From: Triops longicaudatus
Lineage: Eukaryota; Arthropoda; Branchiopoda; Notostraca; Triopsidae
Reading direction: 5' to 3'
Assembly: GCA_022885665.1 (NCBI GenBank)
Contig: JAGQDJ010000234.1
Coordinates: 1 to 64,000, forward strand
DNA length: 64,000 nucleotides
The number at the start of each line of letters is the position of its first letter. The first letter of the stretch is position 1. Under the pieces are notes generated by a model. That model was not told the origin of the DNA. It searched no databases and worked only from the letters and a program-made list of their open reading frames with translations. Positions 1 through 13,371 of this stretch are shown in pieces. Both the position numbers and the translations under genes were made by a program.

Positions 1-766
1 TATATATATAGTATAGTAGTGTAAGCCTTCGATTTACGCGGTTTCGGACTTGTGGCTTTCTCTTATACAGTGTTAACTATCCATAGCTTAATCCCAGGTT
101 TCTCTTACGCTGTTTCCTTCACTACACGCGGATCTTACCCCAAGCCGGCAAATCCACTCACCCTTTTGCGCTCGTAGTATCTAAAGATCCATTTGTTATT
201 TTGGGCGTTAGGGCACCATAACAACGATATTCAGTGCGCGTAATTATTCTTTCGGTTCCGGCAGATGTTAGTCTTTACTTAGCCATTTGTGACTGAAATG
301 TGCACCGACAATGAAAACAGGATAAGAGTGTATCCCGGTGTTACTCGTATAACGAACGATTTATCACGCGCGATTCCTTCGGCTTACGCTACGGTGGCAA
401 TTAAAATTAGGTTTTAACACACTCGGTGTTGCCTAAGAACATATCCACTCTTTTAGATTAAACGTAACAGTTTCATTTCGAGAAAATGCATTATACGGGC
501 ATTATACACCATTTATATTTAATTTTCATGGTTTCAAACTGCTGTGGCTACTCGTTTAAGACCAATCTAGGACGTAGCCTAGATAAGGTTTCCGTATAAC
601 AGTAGTACTAGAGGTGTCCTCGATTTCGTTGTCGTGTTTAGTCGAGTGATGCGTGAACCAAACCAACGAATGTCAAACTCGTAAGAAAAGTAATTACAGT
701 GAATAAGAACCGTGCTTCCTTCTTAAAGAACTTGGAGATAAACCATGTTATCTTTTTGTATTGTAG
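1..766. other. Upstream region of SPPL3, first coding exon not resolved
   Basis: The window opens with a short TA dinucleotide run. The first SPPL3 exon that can be read begins at 767 and needs two bases (TG, completing a Trp codon) from an upstream exon coding for about seven residues. No convincing tiny exon of that kind could be picked here, so the promoter, 5' UTR and start codon presumably lie in this stretch or left of the window. No other gene is seen. Confidence 0.6.
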
Positions 767-3700
767 GGCTTATTCGATTGTGGATTCCTCCCGCGTATCC
801 ACGTTCCTCATTTCTATTTTGCTCATCGTTTACGGAAGTTTTCGGTAAATACGTCTTTCAAGCATGAAGATTAAACCCTGCGTCATGATAAATTAAACTA
901 TTTAGATCACTCAACTTGGAGCAAGAAGCGAAAGATAAGGAAGAAAAAGAGAAGGAACGCTCTTTGTTGCCGGGCGCATCATCATCTCCAGCCACGGATA
1001 GTAAGACATTGATTTTTTTCTTTATTACTTTCTTCTGAAATCGCAAGTACTTGTTCATCAGGTAAACTTTCTACTTGTGAAATGTTTTGTTAAGCGTCAT
1101 GTATTTTTTAACCCTCTTACAAGGACTGTTTTCAGTGAATCTAGGACAGTGTAACGCCAAAGCTTTCACTTTGAGATTTTTATTTACTCTGAAATCTGCA
1201 ACACTTCAGCGAACACCGCAGTGCAAAACATGACACTAGACGCAGTGTGTCGTTCTAGCACGTCACCACTGTTTTGTTTCTCGTTTCACTTTCGTGCATT
1301 CATGGATAAGCTGAATGATTTGTAAATGTTGGTTATCCCGGTTTTCGCGCTCCGTTGTATTTTTGGCATCGCGCTATTTAAACAGACGTAATGTGATGGG
1401 AAAAGCTCTTTGAAAAGAGAACAGAAGTTAGAAAAACTCATTGTGCTGTACTTTCATGAACGCATGGTAATGTCACTTATTTTCTTACTAAGTTGTTAGC
1501 ATTCGAATCTAACTTCGGTTTCATGGCGACTTCGTTCCGCTCAATTCGCGTAAAGCAGAGGTACGACGCTGAGTGTCATGATGTCTATAAGCAAGACAAA
1601 CTTTTAAATATAGATAACAGTAACAGCTGCAGACTTTTGTAAACAACACGCGCATAATTCTCCTATCATCATAATGATCCAACGAGCCATTGTGTTAATG
1701 AACGATTTCCGTTTTTCCTTAGATGTCCAAACTTTGGATACCATGCAGGCTTTGTGTCTGCCGTTGGGAGCCTCCATTTCCTTACTAGTCATGTTTTTCT
1801 TTTTCGACTCAATGCAACTACTTTTTGCCGTCTGTACAGCAGGTAATTCTGTCTGTCTGATTGTTGATGAATGAACCGAGTGAATAACGCGAGGGTTTGT
1901 TTCGCGCATTACAGTTATTGCCACAGTTGCGTTGGCTTTTCTGCTACTTCCAATGTGCCAATACATTAGTCGTCCATGTTCTTCAGGAAACAAGTATGAT
2001 TTGTGAAAGTGTCCATGAATTATTTGTTGTTCTGTGTTTTACTTTATCACACTTGTCTTGGGGATACTCATATAATCCATTTTTTTTTTCTAAAAAAAAA
2101 GGATTTCGTGTGGGATATGTGGACGGTTCACAGGGTCGGAACTGATGGCGTTTGGGATTTCCGTCACTATAGTTTGCGTGTGGGTCCTGACGGGGCATTG
2201 GCTCCTCATGGATGGTAAGTTTTCATTAAGTTTTCATAAGTTGTGCCTTCTTAATCATCGTGTGCATCCGTAGCTATGGGAATGGGCTTGTGTGTGGCAT
2301 TTATTGCCTTCGTCCGCTTACCCAGCCTGAAAGTGTCTACTTTGCTTTTGACGGGGCTTCTGGTTTACGACGTATTCTGGGTATTCTTCTCCTCGTACAT
2401 ATTCAACGCCAACGTTATGATCAAGGTAAAAGAACTAGTATATCATCGCGGATGAGGAAGATATTTGGGGAATGAAAGGAAATTTTATGAACGTTTTGTG
2501 CATAATTTGTTCTTAGGTGGCTACAAGACCGGCTGATAATCCTGTTGGCATCGTAGCACGTAAACTGCATTTGGGGCACTTTGTTAAGGACGCACCCAAA
2601 TTATCTCTACCAGGAAAACTAGTTTTTCCAAGTACTCATCACCTGGGACATTTTTCCATGTTAGGATTAGGGGATATTGTAAGTACAGGTCACGAGTAAG
2701 GCACTACAAGCGTTAGAAAGAGAAATTAGTTTTTTCAGTTACCATGTGGAATTTTCCCCTTTCTCTTACTGGTCGATATTTTTCTTGACTACAGGTATTT
2801 ATCTTTGTAGGTGATGCCCGGTTTACTGCTTTGTTTTGTTCTTCGGTACGATGCGTACAAGAAAGCCCAGATGGTTCATAATGCAGAAGCAGGTGTCCCG
2901 CTTCCCAATCATTTCAGCAAAGTCACGTAAGTTACCTATCAACACCTGAATATAAGGGCAATGCGGATGAAAATGGATTACACACTAATTGCAATCAGTT
3001 TCATGGCGCTACAAAAGAAAGGGGCGTTATTTGAATAAAAGATACATGGGGTAACTTCAGTGTCAGATTTTGATCATTACCTAGTGAGACTTTTACCTAG
3101 ATAACTTGGACTTCGCGGTTTTTTAGGGCTTCGTGCTTTATTAACATAATTTTTAATCGGGTAAAGGAAAAATGCGCGGATAAGCTTGCTACATTAAGGA
3201 CACAAGCGACGGGTTCATGAGATCAAAAATATTCCATTGCGGTTCCAGTTTTCCTCCAGAATTTAGATTTGAGCATTTTTTTTGTGTAACGAGACAAGCA
3301 TATACGTAGTAGGCTAATTCGGAGGTCGGACGAAAATAAAGCTTAGTTCGATGGACTCATTACGTTCGCGAGTTTGGGTGTAAGATTACAAATAATTGTA
3401 TCATAAACAGGTGGCTAGTTTTTTCTTTCAATGTTTTCTTCTGTTATTTTGGTATAATTGATATATCGTAGCCTAATTATTGCTGACTTCACAAAATATT
3501 CATTCTGTAAAATATACTGTCTGTAAAATTCTCTTAGAAATACTGCCGTAAAGCACTCGTGTTCAACGTTTCCGTAGTGTAGCGGTTATCACGTGCGCCT
3601 CACACGCGCAAGGTCCCCGGTTCGATCCCGGGCGGAAACAATTTTTATTACTACTTTATATTTGTTTTCCACATTCTTTCTGTCTCTCCTTTCTACCTTC

Positions 3701-4848
3701 AATATTTCACGGTAAGATGCTTGTGCAGTTTTGTCTTTAATTAAAGAAAAAACTTTAATTAAAGAAAAAGCGCTGGCGTGCCCAATAAGGCTTCCGTAAT
3801 TTCGTAACATACTGTCTTTTTTTACAATGAAATAATTTTTTTCCACTTTGTAGTCGCCTATACTTGCATAAGTTCAAATTTCGGGGGGGGGGGGGCACTA
3901 CAAACCCCTTGGGTACGGGGGTGAGTTATACCTACCACTCTTCGATTTACTTCTTTTACATTTCCTTTAGATCTTCGGCAGTAGAATGCCAGAGCTCAGA
4001 TTTTTTCAGTGGTGCAGTAACAATAATCGATGAATGCAGTGAATCGATTGTTTACTTTGAATAGGCTAATGAAAGTGTATCCTCTTTCCGAAGAACACTT
4101 GCGTAAAGCTTTTCTTGCATTCTTATTCAAGAAAGATGCATCACAAAAAAGTAAAAGATTTGTCACTGCGGTCAGAATTAAATTACCAAGAAATAGAGTG
4201 TATGTTTTCCTTGGCAAAAACAATGGCAATTGTTATACTTCTATTTTTTTCCTTTGGTTGTTTGACAAATCCGCGTATTTTTGTGGGACTCAATTGAAGG
4301 TTTATTTTGGGACAGGTGTTTTAAGTTGTGAATTACTACGCTAAAACGCCGTCCAGATCAAAGTTATCACAAACAGGCGGAGCGTGAGCAAAGTTGTCAA
4401 TCTTCCCGCTGTATATTATGTCGCGTGTTGGACTCTCGTGTATCGTTTCCGTAGTGTAGCGGTTATCACGTGCGCCTCACACGCGCAAGGTCCCCGGTTC
4501 GATCCCGGGCGGAAACATTTTCTTTTTGCTGTAATTTTGGCCTTCTGTTTTTGTTTTTGACAATAGGTATTTCCAGTGCTCGTTAATTGGCTACTTTTTG
4601 GGATTGTTAACTGCAACTGTCTCGTCAGAACTGACCAAAGCAGCTCAACCAGCATTGCTCTTCTTGGTTCCATTTACACTTCTGCCGTTGTTCATTATGG
4701 CGTATATTAAAGTAAATATCTCACTAGCTCATCATGTCATCTTTACTAGCTCACTCTACTTAATATTTATAAATAATAGGGTGATTTACGACGAATGTGG
4801 AGCGAACCCTTTCACGTGCCCCCTCCATCGAAACACCTCGAAGTTTAA
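767..4848 (+). CDS. SPPL3: Signal peptide peptidase-like 3 (SPPL3), intramembrane aspartyl protease
   Basis: GxGD-type intramembrane aspartyl protease of the Golgi/secretory membranes; known members cleave type II membrane proteins such as glycosyltransferases. Ten exons join in frame: 767-844, 906-1000, 1723-1842, 1915-1993, 2102-2214, 2274-2425, 2517-2678, 2811-2926, 4567-4711, 4780-4848 (stop TAA). Both catalytic motifs are present: YD in LLVYDVFWVF (exon at 2274) and GLGD in MLGLGDIV (end of exon at 2517), followed by the family QPAL motif in the exon at 4567. The protein is collinear with animal SPPL3 from the AYSIVDSS start to the terminal RRMWSEPFH and LEV. About 376 residues are visible against about 384 in vertebrates, so only the first seven or eight residues are missing. 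The intron 2927-4566 is much longer than the others and holds two tRNA genes. Identity is very secure; the start is unresolved. Confidence 0.95.
3568..3640 (+). tRNA. tRNA-Val (anticodon CAC), copy 1
   Basis: A 73-base cloverleaf. Acceptor arm GTTTCCG pairs with CGGAAAC, the D arm is GTGT/TCAC with a small wobble, the anticodon stem TGCGC/GCGCA encloses loop CTCACAC (anticodon CAC, valine), and the T arm CCGG/CCGG carries TTCGATC. The box B consensus GGTTCGATCC is present. No CCA is encoded, as expected for a eukaryote, and a T run follows within a few bases as a Pol III stop. It lies in sense orientation inside the long SPPL3 intron. Confidence 0.96.
3883..3895 (+). repeat. Homopolymeric G13 run
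   Basis: Thirteen consecutive G residues lie inside the SPPL3 intron between the two tRNA genes. It is a simple-sequence tract prone to length change and to sequencing error; no function is inferred. Confidence 0.8.
4445..4517 (+). tRNA. tRNA-Val (anticodon CAC), copy 2
   Basis: Identical in all 73 bases to the copy at 3568-3640, with the same orientation, anticodon CAC and a following T-rich terminator. A short CTCGTGT match precedes both genes, but the flanks otherwise differ. It lies about 50 bp upstream of the SPPL3 exon at 4567. Confidence 0.96.
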
Positions 4849-6453
4849 ATGTTATTAATCTCCACGGATATGTGTTTCACCTGTAACAAAATACCAGATC
4901 TGAAGCAAGCTCAAGATCCCTGTAGTATGAAGTATGATAGATAGAAGGGTCAAGAAGCATAATTGTTAAATGGTGAAGTATCTATGAAAAGAAAAACATC
5001 TTTCATTGTGATGTATGTGCGGCTGGAGGGCGCTTATTCTGTTCATCAAAGTCTCTAAAGAAAATGTGGCTTTTGGCTATCTCTAGTCTTTTTTTCAAAG
5101 GTCGGCAAAATCAGTGGAATGAAAGGACTGCGTTTGCGAATACTTAATGTAAAACCGATGTGGAATGCAAACATGAAAACTCATTGATTTCTGTGGAATT
5201 CACAAATATATTGCCAATTTGGAAAAAATGTAATCCCAGAGTTTCATCTCAGTGTTTTAGTATCACTCTTTGTCGCATTTTGTCATGGTTAAAATTTGTA
5301 ATAAAAGGCTACTTCGGACGGAAATGGATAGCGGGTTGCTTTTACTTGTCTGTGCCACCCTATACAAGATATCCCTAAAATTGCTGGTTGCGTTCTGCAT
5401 TTTGTTTTGGAAAGGCTTTCACAATGGTTTTAACCACGCCAGATTTTTCGACTGGGGTTATCGTTAGTGTGATATGAGTGTGTTATTGGCGGCAATTGCT
5501 TCCACACAGATTTCGGATTTCCGGCCCGAAAGTCATGTGACGTCATGTTTTAACCTCAAATGCGTCTTAGCTAGTAACCGAACGACAGCTCTCCTTAGGA
5601 GAGAAGGTTCGGACCTGTTACTCGTTGTAACGACTTGGCTGGAAGCAGCCAAGGCCTTCGTCTCACGTTTCCTTTCCGTGCATTTTCGTGAATAATAACA
5701 GCATGCTTAAGTTTTAAAGAGGCCAAATTCCTGAAAAAATCTCTAACCGACATCCTGGATTATCCAAGAAGGTATGTGTGATCTGTTATTCATGAATTCC
5801 TAATATTACCCTGCGTTTTCTAGTTTCCTTGCTTCTAAATGTAGGAAAACCAAGCTAATTTGTCGGGAGTTGGTGAACAACCTTGAAATTCAAGGGACAA
5901 GGTGCTCCCTGGTTATCCGAAGTTTGATTTTATAGGAGTTCAATTATCTGAACGTTTTGAGTTCCAGTTTCATATTCGGTGCTAAAAATGTAATAAAACT
6001 TGATCTGCTGTAAATTACACGTTATATTTAAAATTTGCGGATCTCAGTAACAACTTTTTGTGTGTTTAGTGCCATTAAATCAACGTTCTAACAAATTTTC
6101 CTGTATTATTGTTATATTACCTTGGGCTGTCTGAATGTCCTTACTTCAGTTTTTATGTTCCTGGAGCCATTTGCCTTAAAATAGACCTTGTGCAATGGTA
6201 TACAACAAATTCGGATACTTGGAATCTTATTGCATATCTATTGACCAGTAAATGTATCCGCGCAAATTCATTAGCTTTGTCATTTCCAGTTTCTGAGTGC
6301 ATACGGATCTACGCTTCGATGGAAACTTGCTCACTTTTGAAAACGGGTTTTACCCCAGTCCTTTTTAGTATGCATTGCGCGTTCGCTTGCTAAGCGGTGT
6401 ATACTATTTCTTCAGTTTACTACACCATTGTCGTGTGTTAAGTTCAACGGCCC
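4849..6453. other. Intergenic region between SPPL3 and TRPA
   Basis: AT-rich sequence without a recognisable coding region. A plausible splice acceptor (pyrimidine tract then CAG near 6415) just upstream of the TRPA start suggests a 5' UTR intron. The TRPA promoter is presumably here, but no core motif was convincing. Confidence 0.5.
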
Positions 6454-9400
6454 ATGACCATGAACTTAAATATGAATCATCTTCCTCGGAAAAAGGAAGG
6501 CTATAGCAGTCTTCTCCCCGTGGACTACATCGAACTCTTACCCTGGCGGAAGAAGAGACCTTATGATGAAGAATTCGGTCCGGATTGCGTGGACGAATGG
6601 TCCGACACCGCTTCACGATTATCCCGTATAACACAACCAATGGCTCGTTTTAGCATGAACTCGGATCGCGATTTGTTGTATCTGCAGACTTTATTTGGCG
6701 ACAGCGAAGACTCCGGGAACGGGGAAGAAACGGACGAAGGTGCGGATGGACAGCGATCGTCTCTGAATCAACGTTTGGTGACAGCTATAGAACGGAAGGA
6801 CTGCGCCGCTATAGAACATTTGCTAAAAAGTGGTGCGGATATCAACTTAAGTCATGGGAGCATTAAAGCCAAGCCAATTCACTTGGCAGTGGCGATGGGG
6901 TGCGCGGAAGCCGTCGACGTATTGCTGCGACACTCTTGCAACGTCAATGTAACGGATTCTGGGGGCTTAACACCTCTGCACATAGCCGCTGTGTCGGGTG
7001 ATGTTACGCTCGTCGAACAACTGATTGCACATGGAGCCGACGTTAATTGTCAAGACTATGTCCGTGAAGACGGTACCGGCAAAGAAACGCCTTTGCACAG
7101 GGCAGTTTCGTCTGGAAACCCGATTTGTGTTGAACTTTTATTAAAAGCTGGAGCAAAAGTATGTTTTACAAACTTTTCACTGCAATTACTTACAGGTTAT
7201 TTTTCCTCTCCATACAGCCGAATTTGCCTGAAGCGCGTGGTCGTTGCGCATTACATTTTGCGGCGTCGCGAGGCGCATCGGCGTGCATCAAAGTGTTGTT
7301 AGAACACGAAGCGGATTCGAACATTCAGGATAATCGTGGAACCACAGCTCTTTTGTTGTTGGGAGGATATTACGTTGTGCGTGGAAGAGGGCGCCTAGCA
7401 GGGTATATTGCGTGGAAATTTACTACCAGTGATTTTTTTACAACTTGCGTCTTAGGTACACGGAATCCGTACAATTGCTTGTGAAGCACAAAGCCTACGT
7501 TAACGTCTTAGATCCCGAGACACATATCACGCCTTTGCACCAAGCTGTGAGCATTGGAAAGTTAGAAGCTGTGAAGACTTTGGTTGAAGCTGGTGCGTCT
7601 GTTAACGTCCAGGATAATGAAGGGATCACGCCACTACATTTGGCAGCCCTCAAAGGCTCCGATTCGTCCTTGAAAGTAAGCAATAGAAAAAAAAAATTGC
7701 AACTTGTTACCCATCATACCAAATATTACTGTAACCAAAAAGAACGGGCTTACCACATCAGAAACGCGTAATAAGTCTCCAAAATTCAATATATCTTCGT
7801 TAACGGTGAAGTTAGAGATCGCGTTAATTAACACGTACGTCTTACAGCATACGTACGGCTTCGTACAGTATACGTAATGCGTGTAACGCACTGCGCTAAT
7901 TTTTAATTTATATGAAAACAGTTGTAAAGTGTAGAAACTATCGTAGTAGAAGTGTTAACGTTTAGTGCGTATTCTTATACTAGAATTCTCTATTGGAAGA
8001 CTAACGAGCAAGTAAACTCATTTTACTTACGTCATTTGTTTCAGGTTCTCTTGTCGGCCCCTGCGCCAAGCGGCCCAGCTAATGTCCGCAAGGCCGATTC
8101 CAAAGGTCGGACGGCTCTGCATAAGGCGGCTTATAGAGGCTCAGCCGAGTGTATCGGCTTGCTTCTCAATGCGGGAGCTGATTTGGGAGCAAAGACAAAC
8201 GAAACGCGCACCTCGGCTTGTGCTTTGATTCTGCAGCTGCCAAATGGTCACAAGATTTTGCGGAAGCACCTCGACGGCAAGTTGAGTACCAACCAGTTAC
8301 CCGCCTCGGAACGAGGATTCCGCTTGCGCATTGACTATTCCTTAATTTTACCTCAAGCAAGCCGCAACCAGATGAACATCATTGAAGATATCCTTGATGC
8401 TCCCCAAGAAGCGCGTGTCTCCCAGTTACTCGTTCATCCTCTCATTGAAAGTTTCCTGAACCTAAAATGGCGGCGTATCAAATTCTTCTTTTATTGCCAC
8501 ATTCTCCTCTATCTAACGCTCGTCGCCGGCATCACTGCCTTCGTTTTGTACGGCATTTGTCAGAAGGAAACGGGCGCCATGCTTCATGACAACGGTCCCG
8601 TTGGGGGCTTACAAATGGCCTTGTCTGTCTTCATTCTGATGATTATTGTGCAAGAAGTGTTCCAACTTGCCTCCTTAAAACTGCAGTATTTCCGAGATTT
8701 GGAAAGCTGGCTGAAAATATTAGCTCTTGTGTCTTCCACGGCGGTTATTTTCGCCGCGACCAAAGAAGATTGGTTGGTTCACATTTCGGCTGTGGCCGTC
8801 TTTTTAGGGTGGGCAGAAATCATGATGTTACTTGGACGTTTACCAATCTTTGGCGTCTACGCTCTTATGTTTTCATCTGTAACGCCCAAATTGGTCAAGC
8901 TTCTGGGCGCTTTCTTCTGTTTGATTGCTGGTTTTGCTTTCAGTTTCCACGTGCTCTTCCAGAACAAGCCAGCCTACGCCGATCCTTGGGTAGCGCTTTT
9001 GCGTACTACTGCGTTTATGGTGGGTGATATGGATTTTGACGCGTACTTTTATAATGAAAATGACAATGATGCTCCACTGCCTTTACGTGCAACAGCGTAC
9101 CCAATCTACCTTCTATTTCTGATTCTCATGTCTGTCGTGCTGATGAACTTGTTGATCGGTATTGCTGTTAGTGATATCCAAGGTTTACAAAACGAGGGGC
9201 ATATCAAACGTCTCAGGAAACAAGCTCAGTTTTTGGTGTACCTTGAAGACCTGATCTACAGTCGATTTCTTGACTGCTTGTTGCCAACCAAAGTTCAAGT
9301 CTGGCTGCGATCCTGGTTCGTGGAAAAAAGCGAACTAGTCGCCTACCCTGCTGTGCGCAAAATGCGCATTCATTTGCCGCGTAATATCATAGAGCGAGCG

Positions 9401-9799
9401 CTCGAAATTTGCGAGTCTTCCGGAGAAGAAAGGGCTGGACAAATTAGTGTACGCGATTTATATGAGTTAACAAAGGAGTGTGTGGATGGTTTAGTTATCC
9501 TAAAAGAAAAAATTACGGATCTGGAAGACCGTTTATTGTTGACACATTCAGGTAGCACGCCAACTGTTGTGAACAATATGATACATCACGAAGAACAAGT
9601 AAGCAATATGTCGCTCTCTTCACAAGAATCTTTGCTTGGCGATGAGCCGGACGGCCGTTCGATCTTCACCAAAAGAACAGTGCAACGAGGAAACTCGCTA
9701 ACTTCCGTTCAACTAGAACTGCGCGAAATTCGACGCCTTTTATCGAAACTATCACGGTCACAAGAGGAATCTGACGAATTTTTGTCGGAGGAACAATAG
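6454..9799 (+). CDS. TRPA-family cation channel (pyrexia-like)
   Basis: Transient receptor potential channel of the ankyrin subfamily, a plasma-membrane cation channel; arthropod members serve thermal or chemical sensing. Four exons join in frame: 6454-7158, 7218-7402, 7456-7675, 8045-9799, giving 954 residues. Residues about 105-420 form a run of ankyrin repeats (GLTPLHIAA, ETPLHRAV, GRCALHFAA, ITPLHQAV, ITPLHLAA, GRTALHKAA). Six membrane segments follow from about residue 510. The pore helix lies near DPWVALLRTTAFMVGDMDFD and the long hydrophobic S6 ends in MNLLIGIAVSDI, a TRPA hallmark. A charged C-terminal tail follows. The ankyrin block is far shorter than the 14-17 repeats of TRPA1, which favours the pyrexia/painless side of the family. 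The donor at 7403 is the least certain junction; it adds a glycine/arginine-rich loop inside one ankyrin repeat. The start is the ATG at 6454. Confidence 0.9.
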
Positions 9800-12700
9800 T
9801 GCTGCAATTTTGTAAACAGTAATTTACACATTTTGTTTAGTGTCACTTTTCTGGCCCAGATTTTGTTCCCTGTTTACAACAGTGAAGTCTCCGCATGTTA
9901 CCGTGTTGATTTGTTATGTAGTCCCTTTTCTAAAGACCAAGTTAAGCCATGTATGTATACTTGAGAAGGTCTAAACTCCGACAACACATTCTTAGCTCTA
10001 TTACTCATTGTTATCTAATCCCGGCGACGGCAGATTGTCTTCGTACCCTCTCTTACTGTTTCTGGAAAGTTGATGTTTATTCCCCCTCGTGGTTGTTGAT
10101 TTATTTAGTTAAAAAAAATAATGCCTCCCAAACTTTTCAAGAGCCACGTATAATTAACAATTTTTGTAAGAAAGTGCGTATGTTAATAACACTGCCTTTA
10201 CGGCAACGAGCAAAGCTCACGCCGATGAAAGTAATAAAAAAAATAACACTGCCTTTAGCTACGTGCTTAATTACCAGACTTTCACGGAACTGTATATATA
10301 ATACTAAACCTTAACTGTATTTGTGAGAAAAGTCCAAACTTTCAGAAAATAGTCATGTGGTAAATTTCGACTAGGCAGCGTGGTGCTATACGCTAACCCG
10401 TGCCACTTGCTACCGCAACGCCAGTGCGTCACACACCAAGCACTTTCGAAGGTTTTTAACCCGCCGCGAAGGATGTCGTGCAATTAGCGTCTGGCTTATT
10501 TGTTTGGGCTGCTTCTTTTAAATAAAAAGTACTTTATACATCTGCGTTTCCTTGTAAATACTTTTAACTGTATGTTTCCTTTTTTCTTCCGTTTTGGGAA
10601 TTCATTAGTATCCTCTTCCCCAAGTAGTTGGAGTTTGGAACACATTTTCAAAATCTCGATTTTAAAGAGATTTGGAAAAGTTTTAATAAACAAAAATTGC
10701 GACGGCTTTCGAAGTTATTTTTACGCAGATAATGCAAATAATATACTTGGTACCTATTGAAGCGGATTTTTTCCCTTACCTCACGTCTAAGACCATTTGT
10801 TCGAAAAAATAAAAATGGTAGTCGAAATTTAGACCACTTTCTCTATACAATTATCTCCGTAACTAAGTCTAACTTTGGCAAAATATAGGAGGAGGTCCAC
10901 AGCTCCATTCCGAATACCTATAGAGTACTATAGAACTCTGTGTAATGCATCCATAACGCAAAAACACTATTTCCAAATAGAAAAGAGACTAAGGTGTATT
11001 TTATACAGAAAAATCAAGCGAAAAATCTAATAGTCTAGGCCTTCTCCAGAATCATAATCAGATGTTTATATTTTGACACGTAAGACATGTGCAATAATGT
11101 AACTATAAGATGACGAAAAAAGGGTGTATTCAATTATATTAGGTTGTAGTTCGAACCACAAAGCCAGAATCGAATGAGCTTTAAGCAGAAAATCTACCGA
11201 ATAATCTAGGACTCCTGGATACCTGCCCAGCTAAATGCGCTTTGATTCGTGATACCTGCAAAAAACTATAATTGATTTCATACTTACCCCCTTCCCATAT
11301 AGTTATTGTTATTCTTAAAAAATGGTGTCTAATATAGTAATGAGGATATATTGAAAAACAGCGTGCTTTTTTCTGACAGCTGCGTTTCATTAAAATTTCA
11401 ACCACTAGAAGAAGCTCATTATTGCTGTACATAATTGCTTTATTGTGTAATCTGGCGTTATTTCGCTAATGTGCTTTTCTTCCTTCGTTCAAAAAAGAAA
11501 AAGGACGCGACTAATTTTCGAAAACAGCAATAATAATAAGGTTTATTTTCATGTTGACATATAAGGGGCCTGTGTAGCTGTGAAGTTGAATAGCATATGC
11601 AGCCGCAGGCTTTATTGTAGAAGAAACTCGAATGGTAGCTCATTCAGCGTTGCACATCCATGCTCTAATGTTACGATCCGTCCAGTTGCGTGTAGTCGCA
11701 CGAAGACTAGTGGCTGAGTATTGTTCGAAAACGCCAAGATTCACTATTCCTAACTTTGTGTTAATCGGTGATTGCTTGAACGAGTCGGAAGTGACACTGT
11801 ACAAAAAGCCAACATAAACTTCGCGGATATACGTTTCTATCGCAAGAGTGTTACCTTTGGTTTAACTACCGTCATTATTGCATAAGATACCAGCTATCAG
11901 AAGAACTCAAGCTTTACTTTATGGCTCCCTGAAACACTCCTTCAAATAGTTTAAATTTCGTCTGTTATTAAACTTTAAAAAAAATACTGTAAATACAAGG
12001 ATGCCCAGATTTTTTCTGCAACGCATAGTTGACTCAGTGTTAAAGCAACGTGTTTGATGAACAAATCCGTGGAATTCGTGCTTGGAAAACCGTTGGAAAA
12101 CAGGCCTGGTTACCACCACACATGGCTCACTTGTTCTGCAGGTAAGGGCTAAAAGGGAGCAGTTATTTTTAATCGTTTCAAACATATGTCGCGAAGTGTA
12201 AATTCTCTTTTGCTTGACTCGCATGTCAGGTAACGGTACACGGTATCGTACGAATAAATCTAACCTTTCGTAGACGCGTTAAAATCAAGTTTTTTGACAG
12301 ATGCGTTTGCCTAACTCACGAAGATAAAAAAGCACTTGAAATTCACACTAATGAAGGTGTGCTCTCTAGCAAAAACTCGAAAACGTTAGGCAAGCCTTGT
12401 TAAGAGGCAAAAACTTGCAGAGCCTTCTGAAAGGGTGAAGCGCAGTTCGTGACGAGTCAAATCTCGTTCCTACTTCAGTAATGAGTATAAAACTAAATAT
12501 GGTAAGGTTAATTGGCTTTTATTTATATTGTGAAGGAGATCATCTGCAAACTAGTTTAGGTATCTTAAAGTGTATTTCATGTCGTTTGGAAGTTAAGTAA
12601 ATAATTTACGTTCGTGAGGAAAAACGCAAAGTGTTCTTGAAGAAAATGTAGCTACTGTCAAGCCAGATTTCTAGGTTCGACATTTAATAAATATTGAACT

Positions 12701-13371
12701 TAGGATGTATAAATGGTTGCTAATAATTGGTTTCCTAGTTTTCAAACCGAATTCTAATTATTAACGTTTAAGACCAGTTTATTGAAAATTAAACTTAATA
12801 GAAGTTCAGCTGTTCTCTTTCTTGCGTGGATGCTTTCAAGAATCCCGAGACACTGAAAGAAGAATTTTGAGGAAATGACCTACCCTTGATTAACTGAAGA
12901 ATTACAAACAAAACAACGGATTTGAGACAATCGTAAAAAGGTCACCGTGCCAGCTAAGCTCGAAATAAATCCCTTGCTTGCACCGTTAGCTTTACCTTGT
13001 TCTCCAATACAGTATACCATACAGTGCTTGTATTTTTGGTGCTCCTTAGAAAGCTATGCTTCACGTTTCTTTAGTTTCTGGGTTTCCTGGCTGTGAAACC
13101 ATATGGTGCTGGGAACTCATGCTAGATCCCCTCATAACCATGATTATCCCTTTCTCCTTCGACTTCCTTGCAAAAGACATTAACGTGATTGCATTGGTCA
13201 CCCAATTTTTCTGCGGCTTACGGAATGTTAGGCGTAATAATCCGTGTGAAACAAACAGCCGTGTAGCGCGTACGGTTGTTCCAGTTTCTGATTGAGCTTT
13301 CCACCTTCGACAGTTGTTTAATTTTCATTAGCTCTGGCTTACGTGTTGTGTATTCTCTATTCAGGAGCAAA
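9800..13371. other. Intergenic region, TRPA 3' UTR to GPCR 5' side
   Basis: About 3.6 kb of AT-rich sequence with only short, composition-driven open frames on both strands. The acceptor TCTATTCAG just before 13366 suggests that the GPCR start codon at 13372 sits in an exon preceded by a 5' UTR intron. Nothing else was recognised. Confidence 0.5.

Noticed and set aside
11919..12224. 101-codon open frame on the minus strand
   Set aside because: No domain or coding bias; isolated in an AT-rich intergenic region.
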